A DNA stretch of 64,000 nt from Halisarca cf. caerulea (GCA_963170055.1 CAUJGJ010000087.1:767501-831500); one strand, 5' to 3'. Counted from the first letter of the stretch, positions 35,500 through 48,965 are shown. The notes: generated from the sequence alone by a model not told the origin. Numbers and translations: made by a program.

Positions 35500-37100
35500 A
35501 TATAGCTGCATGCTTGCACTAGCTTTTGAAGCATGCGTGCATGTATAATGTACCATATGCAGTGCATGCGCATGTTCACTTCAGTGTGTATGTATATGTG
35601 CACGTGTGTATATATAAACATATTATGCCTACATGTGTTTGTGGGTGTGTTTATGCATATATGCATGCTTATATTATATTCAAGCGGTTGTGTTGACCAT
35701 AATATTAATTACAATGTATTGAAGCACATTGACATTACTGTAAATCACATTATATATACTTGTTTGCTTCCATTGCTACTGTTCAAGCACCTCAAAATCC
35801 ATGCAGTCAAGGTTTCTACTGAGGCAGAGGAGCCTCTCAAGCCTTCTACAACCTTCTCCAGATCCAGCCTATAACTATATTTCTTCTCTATCCAGAAAGG
35901 ATATACATGGGGATATTATAGTGACCAGATCTGAGACTTCCATACTTGAGTGATAGTATCTGTAGACATATATACAGTAAGAGTTCTGTATTTGGGCCAC
36001 ACACAGCTCTGCATGAGTATGTGCAATGCCAACAATAATGGTGAACCTCTGCATGCATGTGCATGTACAGTAACTTCCTCATCATCAACACATGGTGCAC
36101 CTACAGATCAGTTTAATTTGTACAGACATGCATGGCTGATTCGAAGCATACTATAGTAGTTATATCGACCTGCATGGTTACTTGATTGACTACAAAATAA
36201 TATTATTATTATTATGCATCCAATTATCAATAATTATCAATCCCGCCACACTCTGTACTAGTTTTTAGGCATCTTATGGTCAAAAGGTCAGCATGCATGT
36301 CTTTTCTATCGTATACTGCTACAAGATCAAGACAAAACACAATCAGCAGATGTATCCCTTGTGCTATATAGACTCTTGCAGTGTTTATTGTAGACAGATC
36401 AATGCATGCAGCCTTTCTGTTGATGCTGAATTACACTAGGATAGCTCTAGACAATCTGCTGAGAGTTACTATATAATTGAATGGTCTTCAAGCATGCAAG
36501 TCTTCCCATGGTTGCTGCCAAAAAGGCAAAGAATGCTTGGTGCAGTGTGCAGGCTACTGTTTCTTATACATTTGTTCATTATCACTCCATGCACATTTCA
36601 CTCCTCGACGAGTCAGTGATGATGTGGTATACACAATCTATTAAATTTGCCTCCGATAAGAGATCTCTGCAAGATTAATTGATTATATATCCACTGACAG
36701 AACACTTGCATGGTATCAACCATTACTGCAGATATACAGTACATACCTAAAACTCAGAAGTGCATGCTATAATAACTTATATTCTGTCGAGTGATTGAAA
36801 GCTGCATGTGTGTAAATTTGATGCATATACGATATTCAGAGTGATCCAAGATCGAAGTACATTGTGCACGACCATGCAAGGGCTCAAGAAACCTACTATC
36901 CCTGTTCGTGCGTGCGTGCAGGAGTGTGCATGAGTGTACGTGACAATTGCATGGTGGTATTACTTTAATTTGTATGTTCCCCATATTGATTGAATCAATA
37001 GCTACCTTAAATTTAACTGACTAAACCACATGTAAAAGTCGTAGAAATTCATCAACATGCTAGATCGATTTGGATATATTATCTTTATTTGGCCATGGAC
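35500..37100. other. Intergenic stretch, no gene seen
   Basis: AT-rich with many ATGCATG motifs. Short ORFs (for example 36481-36678, MVFKHASLPMVAAKKAKNAW) have no recognisable domain or splice context. Confidence 0.5.
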
Positions 37101-37108
37101 AGATAATG

Positions 37109-37329
37109 CATGTCACAATTTTTCATCGACAATCATTCAATTGTACAATGTTTCGCCCACTTGGGCTTCTTCAGGTACACAACTACTCTATATAAAACTA
37201 ATAATTATTTAACTGAATGAAAAATGTTCATTAGTTAAATTAGTTTTAATTTAGTTGTGTGTACCTGAAGAAGCCCAAGTGGGTGAAATATTGTACAATT
37301 GAATGATTGTTGATGAAAATTGTGACATG
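37109..37329. mobile_element. Long-arm hairpin MITE (~221 bp)
   Basis: Arms of nearly 100 bp begin CATGTCACAATTTTTCATCG and end with the near-complement. They contain CAATTGTACAATGTTTCGCC and CACTTGGGCTTCTTCAGGTA. One arm recurs alone at about 60745-60795. Confidence 0.75.
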
Positions 37330-38300
37330 TATTATCCACATATGCTAAAGTCCATTGAGAAATGCAGTGCATGCAAGTGGTTTTTGGATTGTGGCTGCAT
37401 GCATGCATCACCTGTACACCACTTTAATCCCAAAAATTCTTGTGGCAGAATTACGAGTTTTGACATACTGCATGGCTTTGAAATTCGAATTCTATTGTAC
37501 TGATAGTATAGTACTCTGTTGTGTATACGTAGTGATGTAGTCATGCATGTATCATGTACACAATCATTAACTATAGACAGGCACAATGCTAATGCTAATC
37601 TTTGGACTGTGTGGCAGTTGCCAGCTAGGTTGATTGATGAGCAAAGTAATGATGGCATTGACAGTGTGTTCTAGTGTTTGTGTAGCCAGCAACGGCAAAG
37701 TTGATAGCTGAGTATCCTGCGCAAGTATTGCATTGCACACAATGGCTATAGGTAACGTTTTGCATTGTAGTAATAAAAATATATTATTATGAATCCATGA
37801 ATACACCATGAATACATTGATTGGTCTTATTTAAACGGGACACCCACTTAGCCCAATGGCTACTTTTCAGGTACGTGGGCCAGTAATTGGTTACAAACAA
37901 ACTAACTAACATACGACATAATTGTTATTGTTACTGTCAAATGCTAAAACATGCAATGTTAATCTTGTTTGGTGGCTGTTGTGGGCCTTCCTCTCTCTTC
38001 TTGTCTAGCTTGGTGGTGGCACCATGCACTCACATAAAATTATAATGACACAATAATCTTACTCACATGAAATGAAAGTTTAAAAAAATAAAAGATGTGG
38101 TCAATGTATAAGTAGTGTTCATTTTTTTGCCTCATTGATTAATTTTATTTGCTACCTTTAGATCCCTCTGAGAAAGACAGCTGACAGCGCTACATAAAGA
38201 GTAACAGGAAAGACAAAATAAATAAGAGCAGTACTGCCATGGTAAATGCAATACAGGATACGTATATCATGAATTGATATGTACAATTGATGATACAACA
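37330..38300. other. Intergenic stretch downstream of the nuclear-type gene
   Basis: No gene recognised. On the minus strand an AATAAA (complement TTTATT near 38147) lies ~160 bp past the stop codon of the 38.3-kb gene and could be its polyadenylation signal. Confidence 0.45.
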
Positions 38301-38309
38301 AACATACCA

Positions 38310-39683
38310 CTAGAACTTTGAGGGGACCACATAAATCCTCACCACATTCTCATGATTTGGCTGAGTCCATGGCTCTTCAAACACCTTGAACTTCTTTGGC
38401 ATGACCTGATCGTCAAGACCTATTACATTGAAGAATAGGTTTATGTGATAGTGTAAGAAACAGTTCTCGTACATACAGTACAGATGTACATGGGTAGATG
38501 GAGGGAAGGAGAGCAATTACAGAAAAAGAATTGACTTTGGTCCTGCTTTGAAAATCTAAGTCTAAAATTTGACTTTTAGTCCTTTGCAAGGTGATATCTA
38601 AGGTTGCAGGTTGGGAAAACTAACCACAGCATACAACAGTGAGGGACTGGCCTAAATGGAGTGGTGATGGAGAAAGACAGACTGTATGTTCTAACATGTG
38701 TGTGTGTGTTTGCACCCTTTTAGAACATATGTATGTACATGTACGTATATACACATCATGATTATATTCAAAACCTAATTGACTAGATTTTACTATTTAC
38801 ACAGTTCTGGCAAGGTTATGAAAAATATATTAGCATAAGGTTTCAGATGAAACTCTGAAAAATACACACAAAATTTGGACTTTTGGAGTTCTCTCAATCA
38901 TCATGCCTTTTAGCTGCAAGCATTAACACGGAATGCACAATACCATTTATGTACATGTACACATTTCAGCTTATGTGCAGTAAGAGAACAACAAGCCAAA
39001 ACATTTCATCTTCACAATATGAGACTACCACAAATTTCCATAGTTCTGAATAGTATCATGGAAAAATATTAAAGGGGTGGGTGGGGGGTGGAGGTTACAC
39101 AGTTTAGGAAGAGGCTAAAATAGAAACCAAGTTAGCCCACATAAGGCTGCATGGAGCCCAAAACAGTAACGGGAGTGTGGGGTATGCGCTACATACCTCA
39201 GTGCATACCTACATATATATACATACGTACGTACATCAGGTTTTAACAAGTAAAAACACCAACCTCTTAAACAGAGAAAAGATATGAAATCCTTTGTGTG
39301 TGGCTTCTGACAGGGAATATTGTCTGAAGACCCAGTGGAGGACTGAGGGGATACTGATTGAGAGACTATCCTTGTTGGAGTTGATGTCGATGAACTAGTG
39401 ATCATAAGCACACAATGCATACACACAAAGAGAAAAGAACTAAAGTGAAACAAGATGACAATGAATGAAAAAAAATTGTTTGCATGTGCATACATACGTA
39501 CGTACATATATGTACATACATGACAACTAGATTACGAAGCCTCACATGTGTTGTGTTAAATTGTTTCAGTACATTTGTAGGCAGACAGTATGCATGTATA
39601 GTCAATTCCTTCGTGTAATGATCGTGATGTACGTAAGTGGAAATAAATTAATACAGTAGCAAACATTATGCATGGTACATCTT

Positions 39684-39747
<64 letters not shown>

Positions 39748-42700
39748 AGACTTTCTTCATAATGAACAAAATAACATATGAGCAAGAACATACATGTACA
39801 TATGTATGTATGTCGGAAGTGCAGTTGCACTACACATATGTACGTATGTACATGAGTCATGTACAACACTTGCTATGACAAAAAATATACATTTTTAATA
39901 ACATTGGTTAACATATACGTACGTACATACATATGTATGTATGTACGTAAATATGTATGTATACAGACGAAACCAATTTTCTGAATACGTAAGTGTATAC
40001 TCACACGTACGAATATACACTAACCGGCTTTCCACATTATGGGCAAACTTCCTTTGTACCAAGCAAGGAGAACTATGCAAGCAAAAACATACAGTATCAT
40101 TCTCTGCAAATACAAATGTAGAGAAAGGCCACATACGTATGTAGCATATGTAGGTACGTACATACGTATGTGCGTATGTACATACACACATTGCTATTCT
40201 ATCCAATAGTCAGAAAAATTCAGTAATACAGAAAAATACACCGATACAACTATCACAAAGGAGGTTAAATAGATGTACATACAAAATATATACATATGTA
40301 TGCACAGTACGTACGTATGAAAGCATGTACGTACGTATGTACGTACATATGCATGTACAACAAAGACAATTTCCCTGCTTCAATTATGAAAGTATCCCAA
40401 ATGAAAATAACTGTACATACTGTACCTTGTTGTAGAAGTACCACTTCCTGCACAATTACTCATCTGTTTCTTCTTCTTAATTGGCTCAAAATCACTGTCA
40501 CTGTCACTCCTGCTATCCTCATTGGATACACTGTCAGGAAGAGGAAAAGTCATCACATCTTCCTCTTCCACAGTAGACTCATTGGAGAGCATGGATGTCA
40601 GCTCATGCTTCAAAAGATGCACATCAGAATATGCATGTTTTCTCCGCCTCTTTGTATCAAGTTCAATGACAGGTTCTGTACCATCAGTTGATATAGAATC
40701 TTCCAAGCTGTCACACTCTTCCTTTCCTATCACTGAGAGACAAAGTCTAACATGAATCTCTTTCTTGACATTCTTTTTAACATTAATTCTCTTGGAATAT
40801 TCCTTATTCGTCTTTCTCAGATTACCATCTTGTGTTGCTGGCCTACCAATACCCTTCCCTGTCTTCCCCTTGTTTTGCAACAAACTTGTCTCGATGTCAT
40901 TCTTCTCAGAGCTTGGACAGCACACAGCTGGCTATAGTGACAAAGCAGAGAGAAAGGACAATGGGATGATTATTCATTATACTTCTGGAATTGGATAACT
41001 ATAGTTGAATCCTGAAATCCCACGAGGATTTGTTCTTTATAATAGAAGAATCTTCTATTCTACTGAAGAAAGTTCTTAAAAAAAGGAGTGCAAGTTAATG
41101 CATGTACTACAGAGTGTTTAATTATTTATAGAAGAATTATGCCATAATTTGCAATGATGAACATATTGAAGCTCAAATTTTAGTTTCTTGTACATACGTA
41201 TGTATTTCTTGACTACCCTGTGCACTTCCATGTCTTTAAGAACAAAAAGCCCACTTCAAACCTCATTCAAAAGTTGCTGGCAGCAGTGATGAGTTCTTAA
41301 TAACAGGAGCTTGTACGGATGTTGTAACAGAGGAAAATGTATGTACACAATCTTGGACTTGTTCTTTTTAAGGAGTCCAACAGGGTACTCTATAAGTAGA
41401 GTACACTGCATTATTTTTAGACTCTATATACATACATAAGTATGTATGTATGTACATACGTATTTACGTATGTATTCCAGCTAAACAACAACAGCAAAAG
41501 TAAGGTACTTCTACGTACATAAGTCCTGGTTGACATACATAAGTATTGAATGGGCCCAATGACTGACACCTGCAGGCACTTCCCCGCATCAGTAAACAGT
41601 ATACATATGTAATTATTTACGTACGTACATACCTGCTCTTTCCTAAAGCTTGAATGTCCACTCTTTCTCTTCCTCCCCTTCCTCTTCCTGGCTGCTAGTG
41701 TTTGCAATACCTCATAGTCCACTAGGTCAAAGGCCAAGCCAGACTAAAGAAAAGGAATATCAGTGTAGGCTGGTAAAATCATTGGTGGCATTGGTTTGAA
41801 TCATACACCCTGACACAAGGTAGGAATGGTTGTTGCACAAGGGGGTAGATGGACATAGGGCTACATATATAGAAATATGTACAAGTGTGTTTGGGCCACG
41901 TGGTTACAGGGTTTAATAGAGTTTAGGTGAGCAGCATGCAGCAGTGTGCAAATTCCTCCGTACATCTCACTGAGTATAACCTAAGTACATAGCCTTGCAA
42001 TACGTACCGGGTACATACATATACATACCTATGAGATGAAGGACTATGCAAGAAATATTCATATACGTATATACATATAACATATTTTATAGCTAAGACT
42101 AATTCTCCGTTATTGGTTCCTCATGCATACTATACTAGCTACTACTGTATACTAGCTAGATTTCCTTTGAATCTATAATACTAAGTTGTGTCCAAGTTTA
42201 TCTGCTTCACCCAATACCTGTCTTATCTGACACATTTCATGAGAAAACTTATGGCCAAATGAAAGACATACCACAATACTTGGCGTAGTATTTCTACTTA
42301 TAATGGTGCAATTTAACACCGAATAATAAGCCTAACCAGACCATTCTTCCACAAGTGACAACAGTCTGTCCTTCAAGGGGAAATACATCATGTACTTCAA
42401 GAATACACATGGACTGGATCCTCAACCCAAAATATAGCTGTTGATGCATGCCTGATTATTGTAATAGATGACAATATTACTGGTCTTCTCCCAAGCAATG
42501 GAAGGTTACTCACAGAGATGGCGACATTTGCTCTCTCTTCTATCAGTCGGTCCGAAGATATACAAGGCGGACTAGTCTTTAGGGATTCCCTCATGGCACA
42601 GAGAATTGCAGCTTCTTCGTCAGGATGAATTCCAATCAGTGTATCCTGGAGGGCACAAACATGTTAAAATTAGAATAGACCAGAGGAAGTCCACGCAAGG

Positions 42701-42907
42701 TCCGTTCGGCCATAGTAGTACAGAATATCAATGGTTTATGATCAACTAGTAAGACTAGTACTTTTCACACTTCCAACTCTGGCCATTGGTCACCAGTGTA
42801 CAATAAGTATCTACAATTCCTTTTTACGCTATTACAAACATGGTTGAGGGAAACTCAACACGAGCCAAACTTACATTTCGACGACCGATTCTCCTCAGAC
42901 GCGCCAT
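38310..42907 (-). CDS. Unknown basic, probably nuclear protein with a DFxxFLCLRG motif
   Basis: Six phase-consistent exons: 42907-42875, 42645-42514, 41743-41633, 40931-40426, 39394-39264 and 38419-38310 (1023 nt, 340 aa). The protein starts MARLRRIGRRN. It has a helical-looking segment (DTLIGIHPDEEAAILCAMRE), basic clusters fitting nuclear localisation (RKRKGRKRK, PIKKKKQ, KRRRKH), acidic/Ser-rich runs (SRSDSDSDFEP) and Ser/Thr-rich sequence (STSTPTRIVSQSVSPQSS). Near the C-terminus TKDFISFLCLRG resembles the DFLTFLCLRG motif I recall from JARID2. The rest is unlike JARID2, and no Jumonji or ARID domain is present. A chromatin role is therefore only a guess. The intact frame through six exons supports a real gene. 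Confidence 0.75.
39686..39742. repeat. (CA)n microsatellite in an intron
   Basis: CA dinucleotide run in intron 4 of the 38.3-kb gene. The surrounding 39780-40350 is rich in TACGTA/GTATGTA motifs, giving spurious Tyr/Val-rich ORFs. Confidence 0.95.
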
Positions 42908-42945
42908 TATTCGTCGAATTATATATTGCGCAATACGTGTGTCTG

Positions 42946-43407
42946 CAGTGGAACCTGCAGCTGTGTAATAATGCGGACACTTTGGGACCACTGAAAAGTG
43001 TCCTGATCATAGAGGTGTCCTGCTGATTTTTCAGAGTTGCCACAATATGTCATCAACACAGAGTACAGGTATTAAAGGAAAACATGCATTTCACCAGGGA
43101 CAAATCATACGAGGATATTGAAGTCATTATATAACTGACTGAACCTCTTGAAAGGTAGGAACGAACACTTACATGCCTCTTTGCAACTGGTATAAGTTTG
43201 CAGTGTCCACAATACACAGGTAATGATGCATGGGAATAACCAATTGGGACCAGAAGTGTCTGTCCTGATTTCAGAAAACAGAGGTGTCCTTATTTTGCAG
43301 GTATCTAATGTACACAAGTCAATGGAGGGGAATTTGGGACCATACCCTAATGTCCTGTTTGTACAGGTGTCCTGATTTTCAAGCGTACTGAATAACAGGT
43401 TCCACTG
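42946..43407. mobile_element. ~460-bp TIR element with CAGTGGAACCTG ends
   Basis: The left end CAGTGGAACCTG and right end CAGGTTCCACTG are perfect 12-bp inverted repeats. The right is followed by TA. Internal repeats of GTGTCCTGAT(TTT) and GGGACCA are typical of short pogo/mariner-derived elements. It lies just upstream of the start codon of the 38.3-42.9-kb gene (ATG at 42907), so it is in or beside that promoter. Confidence 0.65.
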
Positions 43408-43409
43408 TA

Positions 43410-45120
43410 AATTCGAGGATAGATAATTTTCCCAACTTCCTTGAAAATTTCTGTTGTAAGAATGTACCCTAAATAAACAGCCACATTTGCATGTATGACC
43501 ATAGTTTTTTGTATGTTATTACTTCTCTTTGCAATTGGTTGAGTATTATGAATGCATCCTTGTGCCATAAGTTGTGATGAAACTGCTATATAATGCATAA
43601 TATAATATGCGTGCTACACTAACTTCCATGCACAATAGTGTGCATACCAGGCAGACTAGGACCGGAGAACATGTTATTCTTTTTGCCCTCTTCAATATAG
43701 TAAATGATGATTTCCTGCATGCATGTAGTCGCAATGTTGAGATGCCAGTAGGCATGGGCCAATTATTCACCAAGTACCACCTTTATTTTATTCAATTATT
43801 CGTCCAAACTCGACCTATTATTCTCAAATGCACACCCCATTATTCAGCTCCAATGCTTAGATGCTGTTCTGTGTACTGTAACTTTGTTTCAGAAGTTTCC
43901 CATTCGTAAAGACTCATTTTTATAACAACTTAGACAGAAGACTCCACAGAATTTATACTCACTATAGCATGAATGATGTGGTCTTACGCATTCTTAAGGA
44001 GATACTTCCTACTGTGAAATGAGACAGCCATTTAAAGGGGTAAGGAACACATTCCATTTTGAGATGATTGGCCATTCTGTGTTACAAATTTTAGAATGTT
44101 CCCTATTATTTGCAAATTATTCCTGATTCACAGAGGTGCCTATTCTTCATGAAAGTATGTGTGCATATAGTTGGCTCATGCCTAGATGCCAGTCAACAAC
44201 ACTATACTGTATAATAATATGCACTATCGAAGTATGGGCTCATAGTCTCACTAATGTACTTTTTTGTAACTGTATTATTATAACTGTTAAAGTCACTAGC
44301 ATTACCACCACAGATGCCTGGTTATTTTTTGGGGGAGGGGGGACCCTTGGGATGCCCCCCAAGTGGAAAGGTTCCCCTGCAAAATAAAATTATGCAGCCT
44401 TCATGTTTGGGAATAATCACTGTCATGAATTAATCATGAATCCATTAATATTATATATAGAGTATAATTTGCCAAAAATGCTTATAATATCATCATTAAA
44501 AGCTTGCATCAATCAATCTTGAGTCCATTGGTATGTTAATTTTGCAATCACATTGAATGCATGCGTCAAAATTTATGTATCAAATTGTAAGAGTTCTACA
44601 TGTAAATTGAACATGGTCCAGCTTTGCTCCAAGTATAGCATGGCATAAACATTATTGCAAGGATTTAGTTGTGTACTTATGTATGTTTGCATATGTGCAA
44701 TGTTTCTTTTAGAAGGAGTGGGGTACAGGGGGTATGTCCCCACCCGCAACCCCCTTAAAATTTTTCCTATAACACACACACAGCAACAGACTGATATCTG
44801 TGTACTGTATTCAGAAACTGATTGAGTGCATGGCCTAAAGCTGCCGTTATCACCTTATTGAGGTGGTGTCATACCAGTACTTACTGGCTATAGCAACACT
44901 ATATGTATCTCTAGATATACTACAAAATCAGTAACTGCATGTAACAGTATTGGCAGAAATCAGCAAAACTGTCTTAATGTTATCAGGCACACATTAGTAT
45001 TGCATGCTATCCAAATAACAATAACTTTCACATAAGTAATATTTTAGCACAGTAGTAGTAAAGTACTGTATGCCCTTCAATAACACTATCACAGGTATAG
45101 GCAAGTTAGACAGCTGGTAA
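43410..45120. other. Intergenic stretch between two minus-strand genes
   Basis: No exon with a recognised product. The region includes G-rich and C-rich patches (44325-44390, 44715-44760) and AT-rich filler. Confidence 0.5.
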
Positions 45121-45139
45121 GCTAGGAAGAGATGTCCTA

Positions 45140-48100
45140 TCAGTATCTGTCATGTCTTTGAGGTGACCTTGACCTGGACCTGCACAAAATAAATGGGAGA
45201 TTTCTAAACTTCCACAGGCAATACTCAAGCATAACAGGGCCGTAGGAACGCTCACACAAGTGAGGGAACTGGAAAGTTCTACATACGTAGAGCCTATGCA
45301 CAGCAAAGCATGCTATACACACGTATATTTGGCCACTACTCGCTAAAAGTGAAGGGGTCAGGAACCCTTGCGCCCCCTGGTTCTTATGCCTATGCATAAT
45401 GCAAATTATGCATGTCCAATAAATATACGTACATGTATACCAACACAAGTACGCACATACCATACCAAAGTATACAAGTGCAATAGACGTACATGCACAC
45501 CAACCTTCGTTTCCTGCTTCCGCTACTACGACGCCCATACAGGAAACGCCTGAAAAAGCCAAACAGTGTTTTGCTTATTGAAAAGACACAAAAAGCATAC
45601 ATCGACTTACTTCAAATCTTTGGATATTGGTTTCAGATGCATGAAATTGCAAAATCCTCCTCGAGTACATTCACTTAATAGATATTCAGATAAAGAGGAG
45701 AAAAGTACAATATAAGGTCAGACCAAAACAAAAATAACATGCGAGGCTAAAGCTAGGCTAAAGCTTAGCAAGGCTAAAACACATTTCAAGAATCAATATT
45801 CATAGCAGAAAGTGACAAAGTACATACGTAGGACTAGACAGGCACAATCTGCCCAGTTCTGTTCAGAAATCAAGTGCAACGACTTGGTTGTGTGAACTGT
45901 TTGATGCTTGCATTAAATCTCTTCTGAACTTTATTTACGTACTTTAACTTGGTATTTATTCACTTCATGCTGGAATATCATAAATTTCGTGTTAATCATG
46001 ATTATAGAGATGTGTTGTATCGATCATTTCATGGAACACTGACATAGTAGCACATTCCTTTGCTATACACAGGATCGTACAAAAAGCCTAATACAATAGA
46101 ATCCTCCAAAAACACTTGGAACAAGGGTAAGTTGCACAACGGGCATTGGGCTAAGTGGGCAAAGAACATGACAGGCATAGGGCTAGACGAGCACAGGGCT
46201 ATACACACGAGACTAGATGAATATAGGGCTAGACAGAGATTAGTTGGACTGAGTGCACACTGTGCAAATTGCACATATGTATGTATATGCTACAGGATGT
46301 AGGAACTTGCACAGTGTGCACTCAGTCCAATTAAACTCTTACTACTGCTAATCTTATCTCCCTCTTCTATTTCTACAAAGTTTAGTTATGGTATTACATT
46401 TCACTTAACAGCAACCAAATCAGGCTGAATTAGGCCTTATGGGGCCCAAAACAGAAGCCAAATTTAGCCTTTATATGACCTATTTTAGGGGGGGGGGGGG
46501 GGGGGGGGGAGGGGACGATTTTGGCATGGCAGACAGTACTGTGTATGCTTGCTTGTTCTTTTGCTGACCAATTATGGTTATGGTCACTATTACTGTAATG
46601 TCAGTCTTGGACTGAAGAAACTGCATTTAACAATAGTACTCACCCCATTTCGTACTGCCTACAGCAAGCCTCTCTGAAGTCTGTCACTGGAGACAGTTCA
46701 GAATGAATAGGTTGACCTGCAAGTGTTCAGAGAAAAAAAACTTAGCCTACAGACCACTACGCATTCATCCTCTTCTATTCTGTATTCCTAAAACCTACTG
46801 ACACAGATATTTTGGTACAGGCTATACACAGATTAATTATACAAGTACATACCTGCCTACACTGCTAAAGGTGCTCTAAAAAGTGTCTTCAAGTAACTCG
46901 ATGTGGGTGCACATACATACATGGTGGTGGCAGGGTTAATTATGTGTAGCAGAGCACAATACACACTTGAACTCAGCTCTTCTACAACAAATCTGTTGTT
47001 GGACTGGTATGTTAAGTCCATTTTAAAGCATGTGTGTGATTTTCTGCACAGTAGTTGAAGTACATACATGATACCAGATATATGTATGTATGTATATACT
47101 GCGACTACAAGATACAAGACTTTGTGATAATAATATTATGTATTGTGAAAATGCATTACCAAAATTAATGCATCACACATGTACGTACGTATGCTACTTA
47201 CCAATCATAGAATACACTGTATGTCAATTGTAGTCTTAAAAAGACTTGTAATATATATCAACTGTCTACATAAAGAATCAAAACTATCCAATCTTAAAAC
47301 ATACTGTTTTGTACTCCATTTGAGGTACCGGAAAGGCAGGAAGTAGACCCTTTTGCAATGATACAACCAACCAAATTCTTACATCTAACTTTGTGGCATG
47401 TAAATCAGAAAGAGAAATGCTAAGAATTAGGCAATGTGTAGATATTCCATCTACTGCATATGTAAATTCAGGAACTTGTAATAGACAAACAAAATCTGAG
47501 AATAAGGCAAATGTACTGATTATGATTAAGCATAATTTCCGATTGAAGAAAAACACAAACTAAACTGGTGACACTAACCTTTATACCATCTGTTATTCAA
47601 GTCCATAACAGCCTTTTCAGCATGTTCTTCTCCATTAAACTAGTAGAAGTAAGACACATTGAGACATCAATGTCTTTACAACCCAAGATCAACTGCACCA
47701 ACATACGTACAAACACTATGCCAAAGTCATGTATGACTGGTAGTCGTGAGTACAACAGACCACTACACCTCTTTTTTATAAATATACCACTTACCAAAGA
47801 TGCCAGCATATTTAGGGGGGGGGGGGGTAGTGGTCATATATATGTATATGGTGGGGTAATGGTCATATTTGGGGGGGGGGGGGGGGGGGGGTCTGTGTTA
47901 TGCGAGGCTATGCAACAGGCACAAGTGAATACACTCGGACTTGAATGAATACATTTATGTGTTCATCATATATACATACTATGCAAGCACTGATTATCCC
48001 TCACCATACCTTGATGTAAACATTGCCAATTAAATGATCTCCAAGATTATCACAGACGTTCATCTCTTCAATTTCTCCATACTAGAGTGCACACAGGCCT

Positions 48101-48764
48101 TTAAACTCAAGTGGAATGAAGATGTGGCATTGCACCGTACCTTATCTTCCAATTCGATGAAAACATCCTCAAAGAATTCATCAAAATGAGCTTGCTCTTC
48201 CTGATCAGTTAGAACCTCTGCAATATTCAAGGATGAATATTACAGTACTGAGCACTACATAAGTACACATCAATGGTGAATAAACTTACTTCTACCATCT
48301 GGGTTACGAGCTGGATTATTTGGATTTTGATACATATTCTGAAGCAGAATTGTCTGTAGACAAAACAGTGTACAATGAACATACAATGAATATACCAACT
48401 TGAACGTGTGAGACCAAATGGCTTACCTGGCTAAACGTTGGCTTGTTGTGGAGCCGTGAACAACGATCTCCGTGACGGCAGGCTCCAATCTTGAAATAAA
48501 AAGAGCAATTTACCCTGCAAAACGTATAATTGTAAATGAGAAGACGTCAAAAGAAGTTATTGATGTGAATCTCCAAAATCAGTACAATGCCAGCAGCAAG
48601 TTGCCTAGCGTTGACAACCCTTGTATGTGGAGGAAAGGGTCGCCTATTCCAGACTTTTACTAGACATGAAACGTGATAGTTTGTCAAAAATACTTAAAAT
48701 CCCGGGGAAACAAGTCTCACTTGTCCTTTTCTGTTCCGAAAATTGAAGCGAGGTATTCCGCCAT
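45140..48764 (-). CDS. U2AF1: U2AF small subunit (U2AF35)
   Basis: Ten exons: 48764-48721, 48514-48427, 48353-48290, 48217-48141, 48081-48010, 47639-47579, 46716-46644, 45673-45611, 45549-45505 and 45179-45140 (627 nt, 208 aa). It binds the 3' splice-site AG as the partner of U2AF65. The start [20 protein letters not shown] is near-identical to animal U2AF35. Zinc finger 1 is C18-C27-C33-H37 ([13 protein letters not shown]). The UHM/RRM spans ~45-147 ([29 protein letters not shown]). Zinc finger 2 is C154-C162-C168-H172 ([16 protein letters not shown]). The C-terminus is short ([20 protein letters not shown], then RHDRY), about 30 residues shorter than the human glycine-rich RS tail. The gene is divergent from TBCC with 201 bp between start codons. 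Confidence 0.96.
45235..45396. mobile_element. Short TIR element (CAGGGG family) in U2AF1 intron 9
   Basis: Begins CAGGGCCGTAGGAACGCTC, has ACAAGTGAGGGAAC and ends CCCCCTGGTTCTTATGCC. It lies in the last intron of U2AF1 between the exons at 45549-45505 and 45179-45140. Confidence 0.6.
46487..46510. repeat. Poly-G run
   Basis: Near-uninterrupted G homopolymer of about 20 in a U2AF1 intron. Similar G runs lie at 47815-47827 and 47872-47890. These are potential G-quadruplex formers and also error-prone in sequencing. Confidence 0.85.
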
Positions 48765-48965
48765 ATTGACCAAAGGGATTTTCCCCGAAGCGTGTTGCCG
48801 ACGTAAGTGATCCCTAGTCACGCGTCGCCAGCCCCTTTCCCTTAACGCCCCGCCTCTCGCAGGGGTGTTAAAGGGGCTGGCGACGCGAGACTAAGTGATC
48901 CCCATCTCAAAATTTATAACACTCGATCTCGACACTTTTATTCTTTATAATTACGGCAGTCTTAT
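48765..48965. promoter_or_regulatory. Bidirectional promoter of U2AF1 and TBCC
   Basis: Only 201 bp separate the U2AF1 start codon (48764, minus) from the TBCC start codon (48966, plus). The region is locally GC-rich compared with its surroundings and has no coding content. It is mostly occupied by a 79-bp hairpin element at 48815-48893. Shared promoter function is inferred from the spacing. Confidence 0.75.
48815..48893. mobile_element. TAGTC-family MITE in U2AF1/TBCC promoter
   Basis: Inverted ends TAGTCACGCGTCGCCAGCCC and GGGCTGGCGACGCGAGACTA (one mismatch), flanked by perfect 9-bp direct repeats AGTGATCCC at 48806-48814 and 48894-48902. The duplication length fits Mutator- or Merlin-like elements. 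There is no coding capacity. Confidence 0.88.

Larger units (their letters stand above)
32380..35500. repeat. Inverted duplication, left copy (partner 53965-56370)
   Basis: Long inverted match to 53965-56370, for example TTCAATCATGAAAAACAGAT at about 34215 against its complement near 55040, and TGCTCGGGCAATGATT at about 35280 against AATCATTGCCCGAGCA near 54180. This copy is longer because it carries insertions (32746-33264 and 35034-35249). No protein is recognised. Confidence 0.9.

Noticed and set aside
36481..36678. ORF MVFKHASLPMVAAKKAKNAW as a small gene
   Set aside because: No domain, no splice or promoter support, and it lies in ATGCATG-rich spacer.
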